The notes under the pieces were generated by a model. The model searched no databases and had not been told where the DNA came from. It was given only the letters and a program-made list of their open reading frames with translations. DNA of 64,000 bases from Bombardia bombarda. Taxonomy: Eukaryota; Ascomycota; Sordariomycetes; Sordariales; Lasiosphaeriaceae. The position numbers were made by a program, and so were the translations under genes. Within the stretch, counting starts at the first letter, position 1; every line of letters begins with the position of its first letter. Location: the NCBI GenBank assembly GCA_030512295.1, contig JAULSR010000001.1:930001-994000 (forward strand), read 5' to 3'. Shown in pieces: positions 11,493 to 23,168 of the stretch.

Positions 11493-12816
11493 GATGGGCA
11501 AGCTTGTGTTGTGGTGTTTTTGCAACGGGGTCTCCAGACGTTCAAAAGTGGCGGAGGTAGTGGTGTTTGTGGTGGTGGTTGTCAAAGAGACGGAGCTTGA
11601 TTATAATGGAACCTTGTCAGCAAAAGAAAACGGCTGGCGGGCGGGCTGTTGTGCTCTGGCGGGCGGGCGAGTGGGCGGGACAGCGGGACACGAAGGAGGG
11701 GTTGCAAAACCGGCCTGACCTGATTGCGGAAAAGGGGAGTAATGGGCACGAGGGACTGCAGAGGAGGAGTAACAAGGCAGCAACAGCAGTAGCAGCAGGG
11801 CAGCGAGAGAGAGAGAGGGGGGTTTATTATAGGTTCCCGCAGGGAATAAGGTAAGGTTGGGAGCGAGCAGTAGCACCAGCCAGCACCGGGCAGCGGGCAG
11901 GCGCCAGGCAGGAACCGTTCGATATCGAGGTAGCTAGATAACTGGAACTAGAAAACCTACTTACGATTAGGTGGGCGCAATTTCTTTTCTCAACAAGAAA
12001 AGGTGCTCACAAAGACAAATTAGTCTGGCTGTCGTAAATAAGAATAATAAACACGAACAGGCGAATAGTAAGCGCGTGCAGTTCAGCTGTTAGGCAGATA
12101 GGTCGAGATGGCAGGTAGTCATGAAACTGGATGGAGGGGGAGGGGGAGCCTGAAAAACAAACCCCGTTTTGGTGGTGGGGTTGCGGTTGTCTGCGAAACA
12201 GTCGACCACCGGGCTTGCTATGAGCCACCATGCTTACGTTATTGGTGGGGTTGAGCTACAGTAAAAGCAAACCTGGTCAGGGAGCTCCTTGTGCGACTAC
12301 CATGCATTTTTTGTCCCGCTCATGAGGCGACCATGACCATCTGAAGCTCCCTTCCATGCAACCATGCCTTGTGTGTAATGAATGCAGCAGCATGATTTGT
12401 CTTGCACAGCCAGCATACGTAGGCGTCTAGGCTACATGATTATCATGGCTTCCTTTTCTGCCTGGTCATCATGGCAAAACGGTTGCCTAGGACAGGCATT
12501 CACTTATAAAGACTCTCCAAGACCAAGAACGGCATGTAGGTACTGCTGGTTATACAGGATAAAAGATACAATTTCTTTTCTGGTTCTCTACACTAACCTA
12601 ATGTGGTCGTAATTATTATACAATGGCATAAAACCGATGCCTCGGGGAATATGTAGCTATGAACACAAAGAGGAAAGGGTAGAGAGGAGAGATTACAGGG
12701 CACATTGTACAAGTCCGTCAAATAACACCCAAGCCAAATGCACCGCACCCCCCATCCCAAAGTCGCCGTAAATCACAAAGAAGGTGTCCGGTTACAATCG
12801 CCAAGCTGGTCCTTTT
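11493..12816. other. Intergenic, cofilin upstream region and hsp60 3' flank
   Basis: Purine-rich and AGC-rich sequence (11740-11900) upstream of cofilin probably holds its promoter. The rest is unremarkable. Several 60-120 residue ORFs overlap each other on both strands and match no family I recognise. Confidence 0.55.
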
Positions 12817-14645
12817 TTACATCATGCCGCCCATGCCGCCCATACCTCCCATGCCGCCCATGCCGCCGCCACCCATGGCCGGGGATCCCTTGTCCTCAGC
12901 CTCAACGATAGCTACCTCGGTTGTGCCGAGGAGCGACGCAACGCCGCTGGCGTCAACGAGACCGGTGCGAACGACCTTGAAGGGGTCAAGGATACCGGCC
13001 GCAATCATGTCAACGTACTCGCCCTTGGCGCTGTCGAAGCCCTTGTTGAAGTCGGCGGCGTACTCGTCGGTGAGCTTGCCAACGATGACGGAGCCCTCGA
13101 GGCCAGCATTCTCAACGATCGTCCGCGCAGGCTTGGTGATGGCGTTCTTGACGATGCTCACACCGAGCTGCTGATCAAAGTTGGCGGTCTTGATGTCCTT
13201 AAGAGCGTTGCAAGACGCCTTGATAAGGGCAGTACCACCGCCGGGGAGGATACCCTCCTCAACGGCAGCGCGCGTGGCGTTGAGAGCATCGACGAAGCGA
13301 TCCTTCTTCTCGCCAACCTCGACCTCGGAGGAGCCGCCGACCTTGATGACGGCAACACCGCCCGAAAGCTTGGCAAGACGCTCCTGGAGCTTCTCCTTCT
13401 CGTACTCAGAGGTGGTGGGGTCGGCCATGACGCCACGGATCTGCTCGCAGCGCTGGGCGATGTTGTCCTTGCTGCCGTCACCATTGAGGATGATGGTGTC
13501 CTCCTTGGTGATGGTGATGGAGCCGGTTGTGCCGAGCATGTCGACGGTGGCCTTCTCGAGCTTGATGTCGAGCTCGTCAGAGAAGACGGTGCCGTTGGTG
13601 AGGACGGCAAGATCGCCGAGGACCGACTTACGGTTGTCGCCGAAGCCGGGGGCCTTGACGGCAGCAACCTGGAGCTGTCCGCGGAGCTTGTTGAGAATGC
13701 AGACGGCCAGAGCCTCGCCGTCAATATCCTCAGCGACGATGACAAGGGGGCGGCGGAGCTGGCTGGAGAGCTCGAGGGCGGGGATGATGTCTATGGCGGC
13801 CGAGATCTTCTTCTCCGAGAGGAGGATCAAGGGCTTCTCGAACTCGACCTTGCCGGACTTGGCATCGGTGATGAAGTAGGGGGAGACGTAGCCGCGGTCG
13901 AAGCGCATGCCCTCGGTGACCTCAAGCTCGTCGTGCAGGGTCTTGCCCTCCTTGACCGTGATGACGCCCTCCTTGCCAACCTTCTCCATGGCGTTGGCAA
14001 TCAGCTTGCCAATGTGCTCGTCGCCGTTGGCGCTGATGGTAGCGACCTGGGCGATCTCGGCGCTCGTCGTGATGTCGCGCTTGTTGGTCTGGAGGTACTC
14101 GACAACGGCGGTGACGGCAGACTGGATACCACGGCGGAGGTCCATGGGGTTGCAGCCGGCAGCAACGTTCTTGACGGTCTCGGAGAAGATGGCGCGGGCA
14201 AGGACGGTGGCAGTGGTGGTGCCGTCACCGGCGACCTCGTTGGTCTTGGAGGCGACATCCTGGATGAGTCTAGCGCCGAGGTTCTCGAACTTGTCCTTGA
14301 GGGTGATGGCACGGGCAACCGTTACACCATCCTTTGTGATCTTGGGGGAGCCATAGCTGGACTCAATCAGGACATTGCGACCCTTGGGGCCGAGTGTTGT
14401 AGCGACCGCCTTGGCAAGAGTCTCGACACCGGCAAGCAGGGCTGCGCGGCCCTCCACGCCAAACTTGAGCTCCTATAAATTTGAACAAGAGGCTTGTCAG
14501 TTTCGATGCACATGTGTATCGACTGGAAGAGAAGAATAAAGTGACGACGTACCTTGTGAGCGAAACGGAGCTGCTGGGTGGAACGCAGGCGAGCAGCACT
14601 CGTGAGCGGCGAGGCGACCGAGGCCCTTGTCAATGCGCGCTGCAT
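12817..14645 (-). CDS. hsp60: Mitochondrial chaperonin HSP60
   Basis: Group I chaperonin (GroEL type) that folds imported proteins in the mitochondrial matrix with ATP and HSP10. Two exons: 14645-14553 and 14472-12817, with intron donor GTACGT and acceptor TATAG, giving 582 residues, close to other fungal HSP60s. Residues 1-31 are an Arg/Ser/Ala-rich, acid-free presequence (MQRALTRASVASPLTSAARL). The mature part starts ELKFGVEGRAALLAG. Visible landmarks are the ATP-site motifs (TLGPKGRNVLIE, GDGTTTATVLARAI), the apical domain (FDRGYVSPYFI) and the cpn60 signature AAVEEGILPGGG. The C-terminus is a Gly-Gly-Met repeat tail ending GGMM. Codon use is very C-rich, typical of a highly expressed gene, and this leaves a long spurious ORF on the opposite strand. 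Confidence 0.97.
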
Positions 14646-14796
14646 TTTGGCTGTGTGTGTTGAAGGGACGAGCTATGGGGATGAGAGAGAGTGTCGGGTA
14701 TCACGGTCTGCCTGGGCGTATGGTGAGGGAAAGGAGGAGGTGTGGCGGAAGGATAGAATAGCAAGCTGGAGGAGGAAAAAGTTCAATGTCGATGCA

Positions 14797-14812
14797 TTCC
14801 GTAATTACGGAA
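14797..14812 (-). promoter_or_regulatory. 16-bp perfect palindrome in the hsp60 promoter
   Basis: TTCCGTAATTACGGAA is its own reverse complement and sits about 150 bp upstream of the hsp60 start. The outer TTC and GAA halves resemble heat-shock-factor half sites, but at wider spacing than a classical element. Regulatory role is inferred. Confidence 0.45.
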
Positions 14813-14909
14813 CAGAAAAAAATACAAGTCCCGTCAATCCGAAGGCCCGAGCTCCCCTGCAACTCGACTAGTCAGGACTGGTACTAGCGCCCCTAAACCG
14901 AGGCATGCA

Positions 14910-14922
14910 GGAGTTTCTGGAA
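14910..14922 (-). promoter_or_regulatory. Heat-shock-element-like site upstream of hsp60
   Basis: TTCTGGAA matches two perfect alternating nTTCn/nGAAn units, with an imperfect third unit (GGA) on its left side, about 270 bp upstream of the hsp60 ATG. This fits expected HSF1 control of an hsp60 gene. Confidence 0.5.
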
Positions 14923-15337
14923 TCATCCGTCCAGCCCCACATCGCGTCGCACCTCCTCCAACGCTCCAGCCGTCTCCAACGACAACGACAATGACAACGA
15001 CGCGTTAATCCGCGTTTTATATCCTTTCTGGTACCGCCTCATATTTACCTATGTATCGCAAACCTGGCCTTATCCGCCGGTCAATCCACGGTATGGATTT
15101 GAGATATGTTGGAGTTAAACTTGCCATCGACCAGAATGACACTACTGATAGCAACTGTATTCCGCCCTTGCACATTCTTTTGTTTGGCCCATGAGCCTTG
15201 ATCATTACGGGAGTATTTCCCGCAGGTAGAGTGGATGTGCTAAGTACTTGCGAACAATTGGTGCCACACAACCACAGCACTTCGTCTGTTATCACGTAGA
15301 ATAACAAAGAAGTATCAAGTCCGTACTTAGTGGCAGA

Positions 15338-16483
15338 TTGCATTTCCTCCAGTGCCGGCACCGCTTTCTAGACATAGACGTCAAAGCCTCAGATAATCTC
15401 CTCGACAACCCTGCCACAGGCCGCATTACCGCCCTGCTTGAGTACGACTTGAGCACGATCCTACACCCTGCCTACGAGTTCTCTCGCTCTTTCGGTCCCG
15501 ACGGTGGTCGGTTCACTGGCTGGATCAAGTAGTACCTTCGGCTTTCTGTCGGGCGTTCTGTTGGGCTTTCTTTGGAGGGCCATTTCGCACAAACCTCAGC
15601 CGCCGCTTTTCGTCCTGCGTGCACCTCATTCTGACATGAACCAATGTCTAGCCATCTACAGCTTCTGGTGCTGTCAGTTCGACCGAACTGTCACGTCTTT
15701 GACAAAAAGTCAAAGAGAACTCTGCTTGTTGCCTGGTCCCAGCTTTTGAGATGGTACGGTGATGTCGTGGGCAGCGAAACTCCAACGAATCTATATACCA
15801 TGATCGACGAGATGGATCAGAAGAACATGGAATTCCATGTTAACGCTCAGGGAGATGCAAACAGAACTGCAACATCATGCCAGAATCTAGTCAGTAACAT
15901 AGTAGACGCCTTGTACCCGGCCATGCGCAAATGGGCAGAAAAATGGCTTCGTGATCTTGGTATCCCAAAACTTATCCAAGAAAACGAGTGAAATACCTGT
16001 GAACTTGAGCAAAATGATGCTTCGAAAACTGAATCTATTCGGAAAACGGAAAGGCGGGTAGAGAAGCTCATTGAGAAGGATTGGGTCTACATGAACCCTG
16101 AGGGATTGCTGCTTGATCCGCTATACTTATACTAAATTATGTTCGATACCTAGGACAGCTAGGAAGATGAGCAGAAGATACCGGTCTCATATATGAGCGA
16201 CAATGCCTAGAAATCAATGGGGAGCGCCGTTCTTGATCTATATGTGCGACAAATGGACGATACTACGATGGAGGCTGATATGCCTGGCAAACTCTCCGAC
16301 TTTGCCGAGAATAACCCGGCCGATTTATCGCATGACAAGTCGAAGCTCTTGAAGCTGGCATGGAAATCCTGGAGGGATAAGATTCGCAGAGAACAGCATT
16401 CCGCTGAGAAGATCAAGGAGCTGAAATCCAAGCTTGACTCTGCAGGTCGGGGTTCCCAGGTCGGAAAAAAAGAGGACCCATAG
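15338..16483 (+). pseudogene. Unrecognised helical ORF fragments, possibly one decayed gene
   Basis: Three neighbouring plus-strand pieces look more protein-like than background: 15338-15532, 15644-15991 (amphipathic helices, e.g. LLVAWSQLLRWYGDVV and MRKWAEKWLRDLGIPKL) and 16217-16483 (Lys/Glu-rich, e.g. LAWKSWRDKIRREQHSAEK). Stop codons and frame changes separate them, and I found no splice sites that join them. They may be relics of one gene or chance ORFs. I do not recognise the family and assign no function. Confidence 0.25.
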
Positions 16484-17145
16484 CCAGATGGACAGCGATT
16501 CGTGAGGTTTGACAAGTTCATGGGTCGACCTTGGACGTATGTGATGGAAAATAGTAAGCGATGAGAGCGGCTGTCAATGTGTTGGTCTGGGAAGCCCGTC
16601 TTGGAGAGGTTGCAGACGCTATCAAGCGGGTTAGCTTTTGGTTCGACAAAGACAGCAGTCGAAGTTTGCCGTTTGATAAAAAAGACACGCGATGGGAAGA
16701 ACTAAGTAAAGATGGTCGTACTCGGCCAACATAAAATGAACGATTTGCTTAGTTGACAGGTAGATAGGGAGTAGCAGGGAGCTACTACCCAGGTACCCTC
16801 CTAATTACAAGACGAACACCCCCATGACCAATCCATTCATTGGTGATATTTAATATAACGTGCTTGTATGTGATGCTACTTTCTTCGCAGCCAACATCGA
16901 TGAGCTCTGACGAGATATTCAAGTGCAGGCTTTGTCAAGCTTTAGACATTTGATGCTGATCATGGACCTTACATGGAATGGTACAGTTGGTGGCGAAAAT
17001 ATCATCTAATCCTGAGCTACGCTAAAGCAGCATTGGGAACATATCATGATATAACTACTGACAAAAGTATGACACATGCATGTCTGTGGACTGTCCTCGC
17101 CCCCGAGCTACAGCTTAGATAGATGTGGACACTGTAAAAGGTACC
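16484..17145. other. Intergenic, nothing recognised
   Basis: AT-balanced sequence without domain-bearing ORFs or RNA genes. Confidence 0.5.
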
Positions 17146-17205
17146 TACAGTGCCAGTCAATAAGTCTGGCCCCATGTGCGATTTACCGCCACCTACAACT
17201 ACACC
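17146..17205 (+). mobile_element. Single terminal repeat of a TA-flanked transposon (Tc1/mariner-like TIR)
   Basis: A 28-nt end begins TACAGTGCCAGTCAATAAGT and ends in GGCCCC. It is followed by about 30 nt (ATGTGCGATTTACC onward) that match, with few changes, the inverted copy at 22714-22773. The same end occurs inverted at both borders of the element at 55694-55872. No opposite end was found nearby, so this is a truncated or solo copy. TA at the outer border fits TA target-site duplication. A 106-residue ORF runs out of it (17176-17496) without recognisable transposase motifs. Confidence 0.6.
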
Positions 17206-18025
17206 ACCTCGGTACTGCGGGCTACCCTCCTGGAGTGGCTGGTGGAGGACCGCGCAGGCCGTCCACCTGTTGAAAGCAACTATTATCCCTGGGTTGAGCT
17301 GGTCATGGAGAACCAGGGCCACGACCTGGACATTGCTAACTACCCGTGGACCCGAGGCTTCGCAATCCGCAACCACAAGTATCAACCCTGGATGGATAAC
17401 TGGGTCATGTGGAGCGATCGCTGGGTAGATCCCCTTACGTCCAGCTTGTCAGCAGTCAAGTCCAACAGCGAGCGACTGCTTATGAGAGAGTGCTAAGCAA
17501 TGGGGAAGGATTGGGGGGAGATGGATTTTTGACATTTGGTACCCACAACTATGATGTTGTGGACGTGCGCATGGGTAGAGACTGATGGTATTCTTATATC
17601 GCGCTGCAAGTTGCGAAGCAAGGAAACAGATGATCAGGCGATGATGATTAAAAATCGGTGATTTGTGATTTCTGAGTCGGCCATGTTTTTACTCCTTAGG
17701 TACCTGGCTCATGGCATTCAACAACCGTTGCGTTTAGAATAGCAGCATGGAAGTTTTCCAACATTATGGTGATTACTATAATCATGATCGTGATATGGCC
17801 TGGGATCACCTCGGGAGAATAGGCTAAATCAACCATCACAATATCCTGGACGACGATCGGCTCGAACATGCTACGAAGAACTGGAATCCACCGAGGTCCC
17901 AAGAGCCGCTATATTAATGATGTTTCATTTTGAGGTAGGATTCAGAACCGAAGCGATGTTGCCCGACGCGGGGGGTAAGACCAGACGTGTTTAAAGACAA
18001 CATCCCCGCTTCCACCAACCGATCC
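17206..18025. other. Intergenic, possible interior of the truncated transposon
   Basis: Contains the rest of a 106-residue ORF ending near 17496 (e.g. SNYYPWVELVMENQGHDLDI), unrecognised. Beyond that I see nothing until the TATA-like box of the next gene. Confidence 0.4.
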
Positions 18026-18033
18026 ATATAAAG
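18026..18033 (+). promoter_or_regulatory. TATA-like box
   Basis: ATATAAAG lies 88-95 bp upstream of the start codon of the secreted NTF2-like gene, a plausible core promoter position. Confidence 0.45.
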
Positions 18034-18120
18034 GGACGGAATGAGCCTCGACGGTAGACCATTTGAAGTTCTGCAACATCAATAAGACTAAGAAGGGAAA
18101 CAAAAGTCTGAACCGAAAAG

Positions 18121-18793
18121 ATGAGAGGACTCTTACTCGCAGCCTCAGCGCTGCTTGCGCCCCTCGCCGCCGTGCTCGCCGCTCCCACCGCCATCTCCAT
18201 CACAACCAGCATCGAATCACCGAGCAAAACCGTCCAGAATCGTGGAGAAGTCGCCGTCGTGACGCCCGTCTTCTGCCAGCCCATCGTCCCAGCCCCGACA
18301 GAGGAGGAGACGGAGGCGCGGTTCCAGAAGTTTGCGCACGCCTTCATCGACACCAAGAACCTGACCGAGGCGTTTGAGTACATCTCGCCCGGATACATTG
18401 TGCGCACACACATCCATTCCTGTCTTCCCCTCAGTTCAATTCACCATCACAGCTGACGGTGACTCGACCCCAAAGAACCACAACCCATCTGCGCAAAACG
18501 GAGCAGCCGCCGCCCTGGACATCCTGGGCCCCATCTGGGACCGTGTCACGATTACGCCGATCCGGCGGACATTCGAGGGCGAGATGGGCTGGCTGAATTA
18601 TCGGACGGATGAGTTTGGGGAGGTGGTGGATCGGTATCGGTGGGAGGATGGGTGTATTGCTGAGCATGTAAGTTGGGGTGGTGGGAGGCGAAGTGGTGTG
18701 GTTGGTAATGTAACGCAGCTGACTTTGTCTTTGTAGTGGGATCAAAACGAGCCGTATCCTAGCGGTGGAGAGGCCGGTGAGGGAGATTCGTGA
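18121..18793 (+). CDS. Secreted NTF2/SnoaL-like protein
   Basis: Small secreted protein of 175 residues. A clear signal peptide (MRGLLLAASALLAPLAAVLA, cleavage before APT) is followed by an alpha+beta barrel of the SnoaL/NTF2-like superfamily: EARFQKFAHAFIDTKNLTEA, YI-NHNPSAQNG, LGPIWDRVTITPIRRTFE, DEFGEVVDRYRWEDGCIAEHW. Exons are 18121-18399, 18476-18667 and 18737-18793. Intron 1 ends in AAAG, an uncommon acceptor, chosen because it restores the family's YIxHNP turn in phase; intron 2 is GTAAG/TGTAG. Many members hydrolyse or isomerise polyketide-like substrates, but this family is too diverse to name a reaction here. Confidence 0.7.
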
Positions 18794-19226
18794 TTAGGGA
18801 TAGGGATCTGGCGGTGGTGGTAGTGGTGGCTGTTCTGTCTGTCTGTCTGTCTTGTTGTCGTCGTCATCGTCATCGTGGTGTGGCGGTCGGACGAGGGCAT
18901 TGTTGAGGGATCTTGGAGAAGGTGCGCTTGGATGGATTTGTGCTGCAGCAATGGCTTATTAGGTTTCAAATTTGTACTGCCTGTTTTCAATCTGCTACCG
19001 TCATATCCGTATACCAGGCATGGGACGCCGTATATTGAAGTACTGTAACAATATCCAGGAAACATTCTCGTAACCATTCTGTCCTTTCGATGGCTTGTGT
19101 AGGTAGGTATCCAAAACGCCCACTTCGCCAGTGCCACCATGTCCCACGGCAGTCGCGGTCGTACCTTCCATGTTGGATGTTTAGACGAATTTTAGGTAAC
19201 ACCGCCCACCATTCCGCTAGACTTAT
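18794..19226. other. Intergenic, convergent 3' flanks
   Basis: Contains a short TCTG tandem run at about 18834-18851 and GTC/ATC-rich sequence. The flanking genes converge here. No gene seen. Confidence 0.55.
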
Positions 19227-20590
19227 TCATACATCTCTGCATCTGACCTTGGGCGACAGCTTTTGATTGTCGATGATGGCTGTCGTCTCTTTCGGAAACA
19301 AGCCTCCTCCCAGAACTACCTGCGGCGCCGTCACTTCTGAGGAGGCGTATTTAACGTCACTCCGGTGAGACTCCACTCCATACAGCTCGAGATTTGTATC
19401 CCCCGTCCACCCCCCCATGCTAGCAGCACTGTCGGTATCGCCCTCCCGGCCACTCGGTGATAGGGTCCTGTACGTGCTGTTTTCTCCCATGCAGCTGTCC
19501 CTGCTTTCCGACCGCTGGCTAGAGCTGACAGCTCGAAGGCCCATGCGTGCGCGCGCGTATGCCGAATTTCCCCCGCCTGATGGGACGTAGGCATGGCGAT
19601 TCCGATCGTTATTGTTGTGATTATGGTTGCGGTTGGCGGGTGTGCCGCTCCACGAGTCGAGTCGGAAGATCAACTGCAGAAACACCCAGAAATAAGGGGC
19701 GTTGGTGATGACGACGGCGGCTAGGGTCTCGGCGAGGTACCAGACGACAAATATGTTTTCGAGCGAGCGGGTGAAGTAGTAGTAGCGGTTGAGGATTGCG
19801 ATGAGGACGCCGACGACGCCGACGCCGAAGACGGCGAGGAGGACAAGCTTGCGCTTGCGCGGGAGGCGCGTCTGCGCGATCAGGGGGAGGGAGACGCACA
19901 GGAGGGCGACGTCGGAGGAGATGTTGAGGACAGTGACAGTGATGCGGTGGTGGAATAGTGGCACGTGGCACCGGGCTGTGGGAGGCATTTGCTGGTGAGT
20001 ATAACCCTGTTTGTCAAGTCTGACGAACTACTACAAACGAGGTAGATTTTTAACAGGAAGGCAGAGGAAGACATACGATTATCCCGTGGATACGGCAAGG
20101 CCCACAAGCCAGTAATCGGTCGACACCAGACGCTAAGGAGCAGAATCTGAATCAAGACATAACCCAGCAGGCAGTAAATGGAGATGGCCTTGATCACAAT
20201 GGACTGTCGGAGCCCCTGCGTCATGCGGGTGTAGAGGATCAGAAGGCAGGCCTTGAGCAGCCAGAGGGTGGTCAGCCAGAACTCTTCGAGTGCGATGAGC
20301 ATCTTGTTGGCCAACTTGGCTTGGTAGAGCCTCTCAGGCGTCCAGCTGGCGACGATCGCCTTGTTATTGACCTCTGGCTCGCTGGCACGATACTTGATGA
20401 CCAGCACCGAAGCCGCACCCACGCCCCCGATAGTTAAGACGGCAGCCAGCATGAGATAGTCGTCGGCCTGGAACTTGCGCCAGAATGAGGGCCCGAAGCG
20501 CAGCCGCTGCGACATGATCCGCATGCCGATGGCGATGATACTCAGGACCCACATGGCCGCTGCGAGGCCATATATCACACCGAGGGCCAT
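19227..20590 (-). CDS. Rhodopsin-domain (SAT4/PTH11-type) seven-helix membrane protein
   Basis: Plasma-membrane protein of the fungal 'rhodopsin domain' family (SAT4/PTH11-like), often proposed as receptors but mostly of unknown ligand. Exons are 20590-20077 and 19975-19227, with donor GTATGT and acceptor CCACAG, giving 420 residues. I chose the acceptor that yields DNPRCHVPLFHHRITVTVLN, which fits the family's loop Cys, Asn and NISSD motif; an acceptor 16 nt earlier is out of phase. About seven hydrophobic helices are visible: four in exon 1 (e.g. IYGLAAAMWVLSIIAIG, CLLGYVLIQILLLSVW) and three in exon 2 (e.g. LVLLAVFGVGVVGVLIAIL). Two family Cys lie in WCRP and RCHV. The C-tail after helix 7 is Ser/Asn-rich and cytoplasmic. 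Confidence 0.83.
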
Positions 20591-22713
20591 GGTAGGCTAG
20601 AGGTATTAGGGTGAGGACGGTGGTGAGAGTAATGGTGGTGACGGTGTCCGCGGCGAGGTCCTGGCCCCAGCCCCAGACGACCGCAGTGAGGAGGACGGTG
20701 GAGGAAGAGATTACTGAGGATATGGAGGAGAAGACTGAGGATGTGGGAAGATCCTGCTACAAGAGAAAGGGGGTAATTATCTTGAAGATGATGGCCTGGA
20801 GCGGAGCTGCCCCGATTGGGCGATGGTGTCTGAACCATGCGAGGGGAAGAAGCCTTTGCTCCTTCATGGACGTAGGCCAAATAAGGCAGGGTGAAAGGGG
20901 GAGGCTGTCGAAAGTCATTGATCTGCCTGTTTGCCACTCCTCAGTCTCATGCATAGATGGGAATGGTGAGTTGGATTGGAAGCGATTGATGGAATGGCTG
21001 AAGCTGAGGGGCACATATATTTCCGCAAGCAGACGATACACCAAGGGCCTGGATGGGAGGCTATGAAAGAAACTCCGGTTCTCCTGGCAAAGAGGTTCAG
21101 AGATTTCTTTGTTATAGTTTGGCGACCTCTCTCATCTCAGATAGGTAGGCCATTAAACTTGAACATCATGGGGCGAGTATCTCAACGCACATGGCCAGAT
21201 CACGAGGCAATGGGCGATTTCACCAATCTAGCACCTGGGACGGTTTTGTGACTGCCGAGGCGTCTTGGCATGCGGGACTGTACCATCCAGACTGAAGATA
21301 ACTTGGAGACGCACACCTCCCATCTGCCTCAACACACTTTCTTTTATACCCTGATGAATGGCATCGAGGAGCAATGACTCCGCTTCCGGCGACTTGAATT
21401 TCGGTTACTGCGATTCAACCCACGTGGTTGCACGACAAAAGGCTGATTGCCTTTATGGACGAAAGATATCGCACTAACGTAGATAATATCAACAAACGTT
21501 TCTAATTGACGAGAGGATGTGTGCCTGGTGCCTGGTACTTAGCAGAACTGCGTGTTATCGTATTTCGACATAACATAGCTCGACCGGGTTCTGTCAAACT
21601 TCCATGTTCGATGAAATAGGTACTGAGGTGGTATTACCCCCGATCTATACCTTATCTTATGTTGCATTCATCGATCTATCTTATCAGCCCTGGCGATGCG
21701 ATGCGATCTGGTGTGTGCGGCGGCATGGCACGTCAAGGCTAGTGGCGGCGGTGGTGGTGTCGGCGGTGGTGGGGGGCTTTTTCCTATTCTCCAGTCACAA
21801 CTTCCGATTCAATCATCCCGTGTTTCGACGTTTTGATGGATGCGCCTCATCCACCCCGCATCGCATTGGCTTGTGAGAGAGTTGAGCCATAGCTACCACC
21901 AGCGCTTTTTACTTTTGACAAAATGAGTAAATGAGGCTTTTTCTCCCCTCCCCACCGCGTCTGTGCTGGCTGCAAGTGATCTATCATCTTATTTGGCCAA
22001 AACACCTTGCCGTTGAACCGGTGGGGATAGTGCTGTGTTATGTCACAGATCTCTTCTAGATTCTGCACCTCATGGCTGCTTTAGTGGTGGCAACGTTTTG
22101 GAGGGTCTGGGTCCTGGGAGGGTTTCGCGCCATCTTGTCTTCAGATCGCGTGCGTGTGTCTGACTGGGGTTCCCGGGGTAAGACACCCATGCTGATCCAG
22201 GTCTGATGCTTATTTTGATGACACCATGGGCTACATGATCCACATGCTGTGAGACAGGACTGGTACCATAAATCAACTACAGGTCTTTGATTCTAAGCGG
22301 CAGTGTTTTTATAGGTGCATTGCAATGTGATTTTTTGTTGCACGTGTGAATGCATCGTTTTTTGTTGGGTTGCAGCGACACAAAGTTCAATCTTGCAAGG
22401 CAGGTAGAATAGGGCTTTGAATAGTAGCACAGCACCAAAGAAATCTTTTTTTCCTTTCTTTTGAAGAAAACATGACATTTTAATGAAGGAAACCTTTATT
22501 GGATGACGTAGCTTTGCAAAACATTCGGCAAATCTGCAGCTAGACAAGCGTTCAAATTTGGAAGTTGCATCATGGCTATGGTTCAATAAGCTGATCATGC
22601 TTCGGCGATTATAGTACTGCACGGGGCGCGTCAACCCCAGTTGTACCTCATTGTACCCGCGCCAGTGAATCTATTATTAGACGAGTCGCTCCCGCAAATT
22701 TAAGGTGAAGAAA
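20591..22713. other. Gene-poor stretch
   Basis: About 2.1 kb upstream of the rhodopsin-domain gene. Short ORFs on both strands lack domains. Nothing recognised apart from the promoter expected at its left end. Confidence 0.5.
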
Positions 22714-22773
22714 AGGTGTAGTTGTACGTGGTGTAAATCGCACATGGGGCCAGACTTGTTGACTGGCACTGTA
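22714..22773 (-). mobile_element. Second solo terminal repeat of the TA-flanked transposon
   Basis: The 28-nt end at 22746-22773 is the reverse complement of the end at 17146, with one change in the first 20 bases (TCAAC versus TCAAT). Homology continues inward for about 32 nt (to 22714). The two copies therefore descend from the same, larger element and not just from a shared TIR. No partner end is visible to the left. I infer a truncated copy. Confidence 0.6.
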
Positions 22774-23168
22774 CCTCAGTCATGTCCATTGAAGCCGACG
22801 TTCGCGCGCATGGTAGGATGAGGGAAGTGTGAATACCAAACCAAGTCATCTCAATTATCATCAATGCAACCACAAAAGACAACAAATTTCAGCACCAATT
22901 ATATTGACTAACAGTCCACAAATACAGAATTAGGTAGAGACCGTCCACCCCAGGCCTGGGTAAGAACAAAAAAGGAAAAGTATCGCAAACATCGAAGGCA
23001 GCCCAACCATCCCCCGAACAAGTCTCTTTTTCCTTTCCTCCTCTCCTCCAGACATCCTCCAGTGTTGACCCATTGACGGTTGTCTGCCAGTACGGTGTTG
23101 GAAGCCTTTGATCAGCAATCGACTGGCAGGCCGTTGATATCTTCCAGCGCGTTGTGTCTGGTCTGCAT
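22774..23168. other. Hydrophobin 3' flank
   Basis: No ORF of interest. It should hold the 3' UTR of the minus-strand hydrophobin. Confidence 0.5.

Larger units (their letters stand above)
14646..15337. other. hsp60 upstream region
   Basis: Apart from the two HSF-like sites, I see no gene. A 114-residue minus-strand ORF (15017-15361) has no domain I recognise. Confidence 0.5.

Noticed and set aside
12784..14478. 564-residue plus-strand ORF opposite hsp60
   Set aside because: It is antisense to a certain HSP60 exon; the C-rich codon use of that gene removes stops from this strand. The protein has only Leu/Gly/Asp-rich shadow composition.
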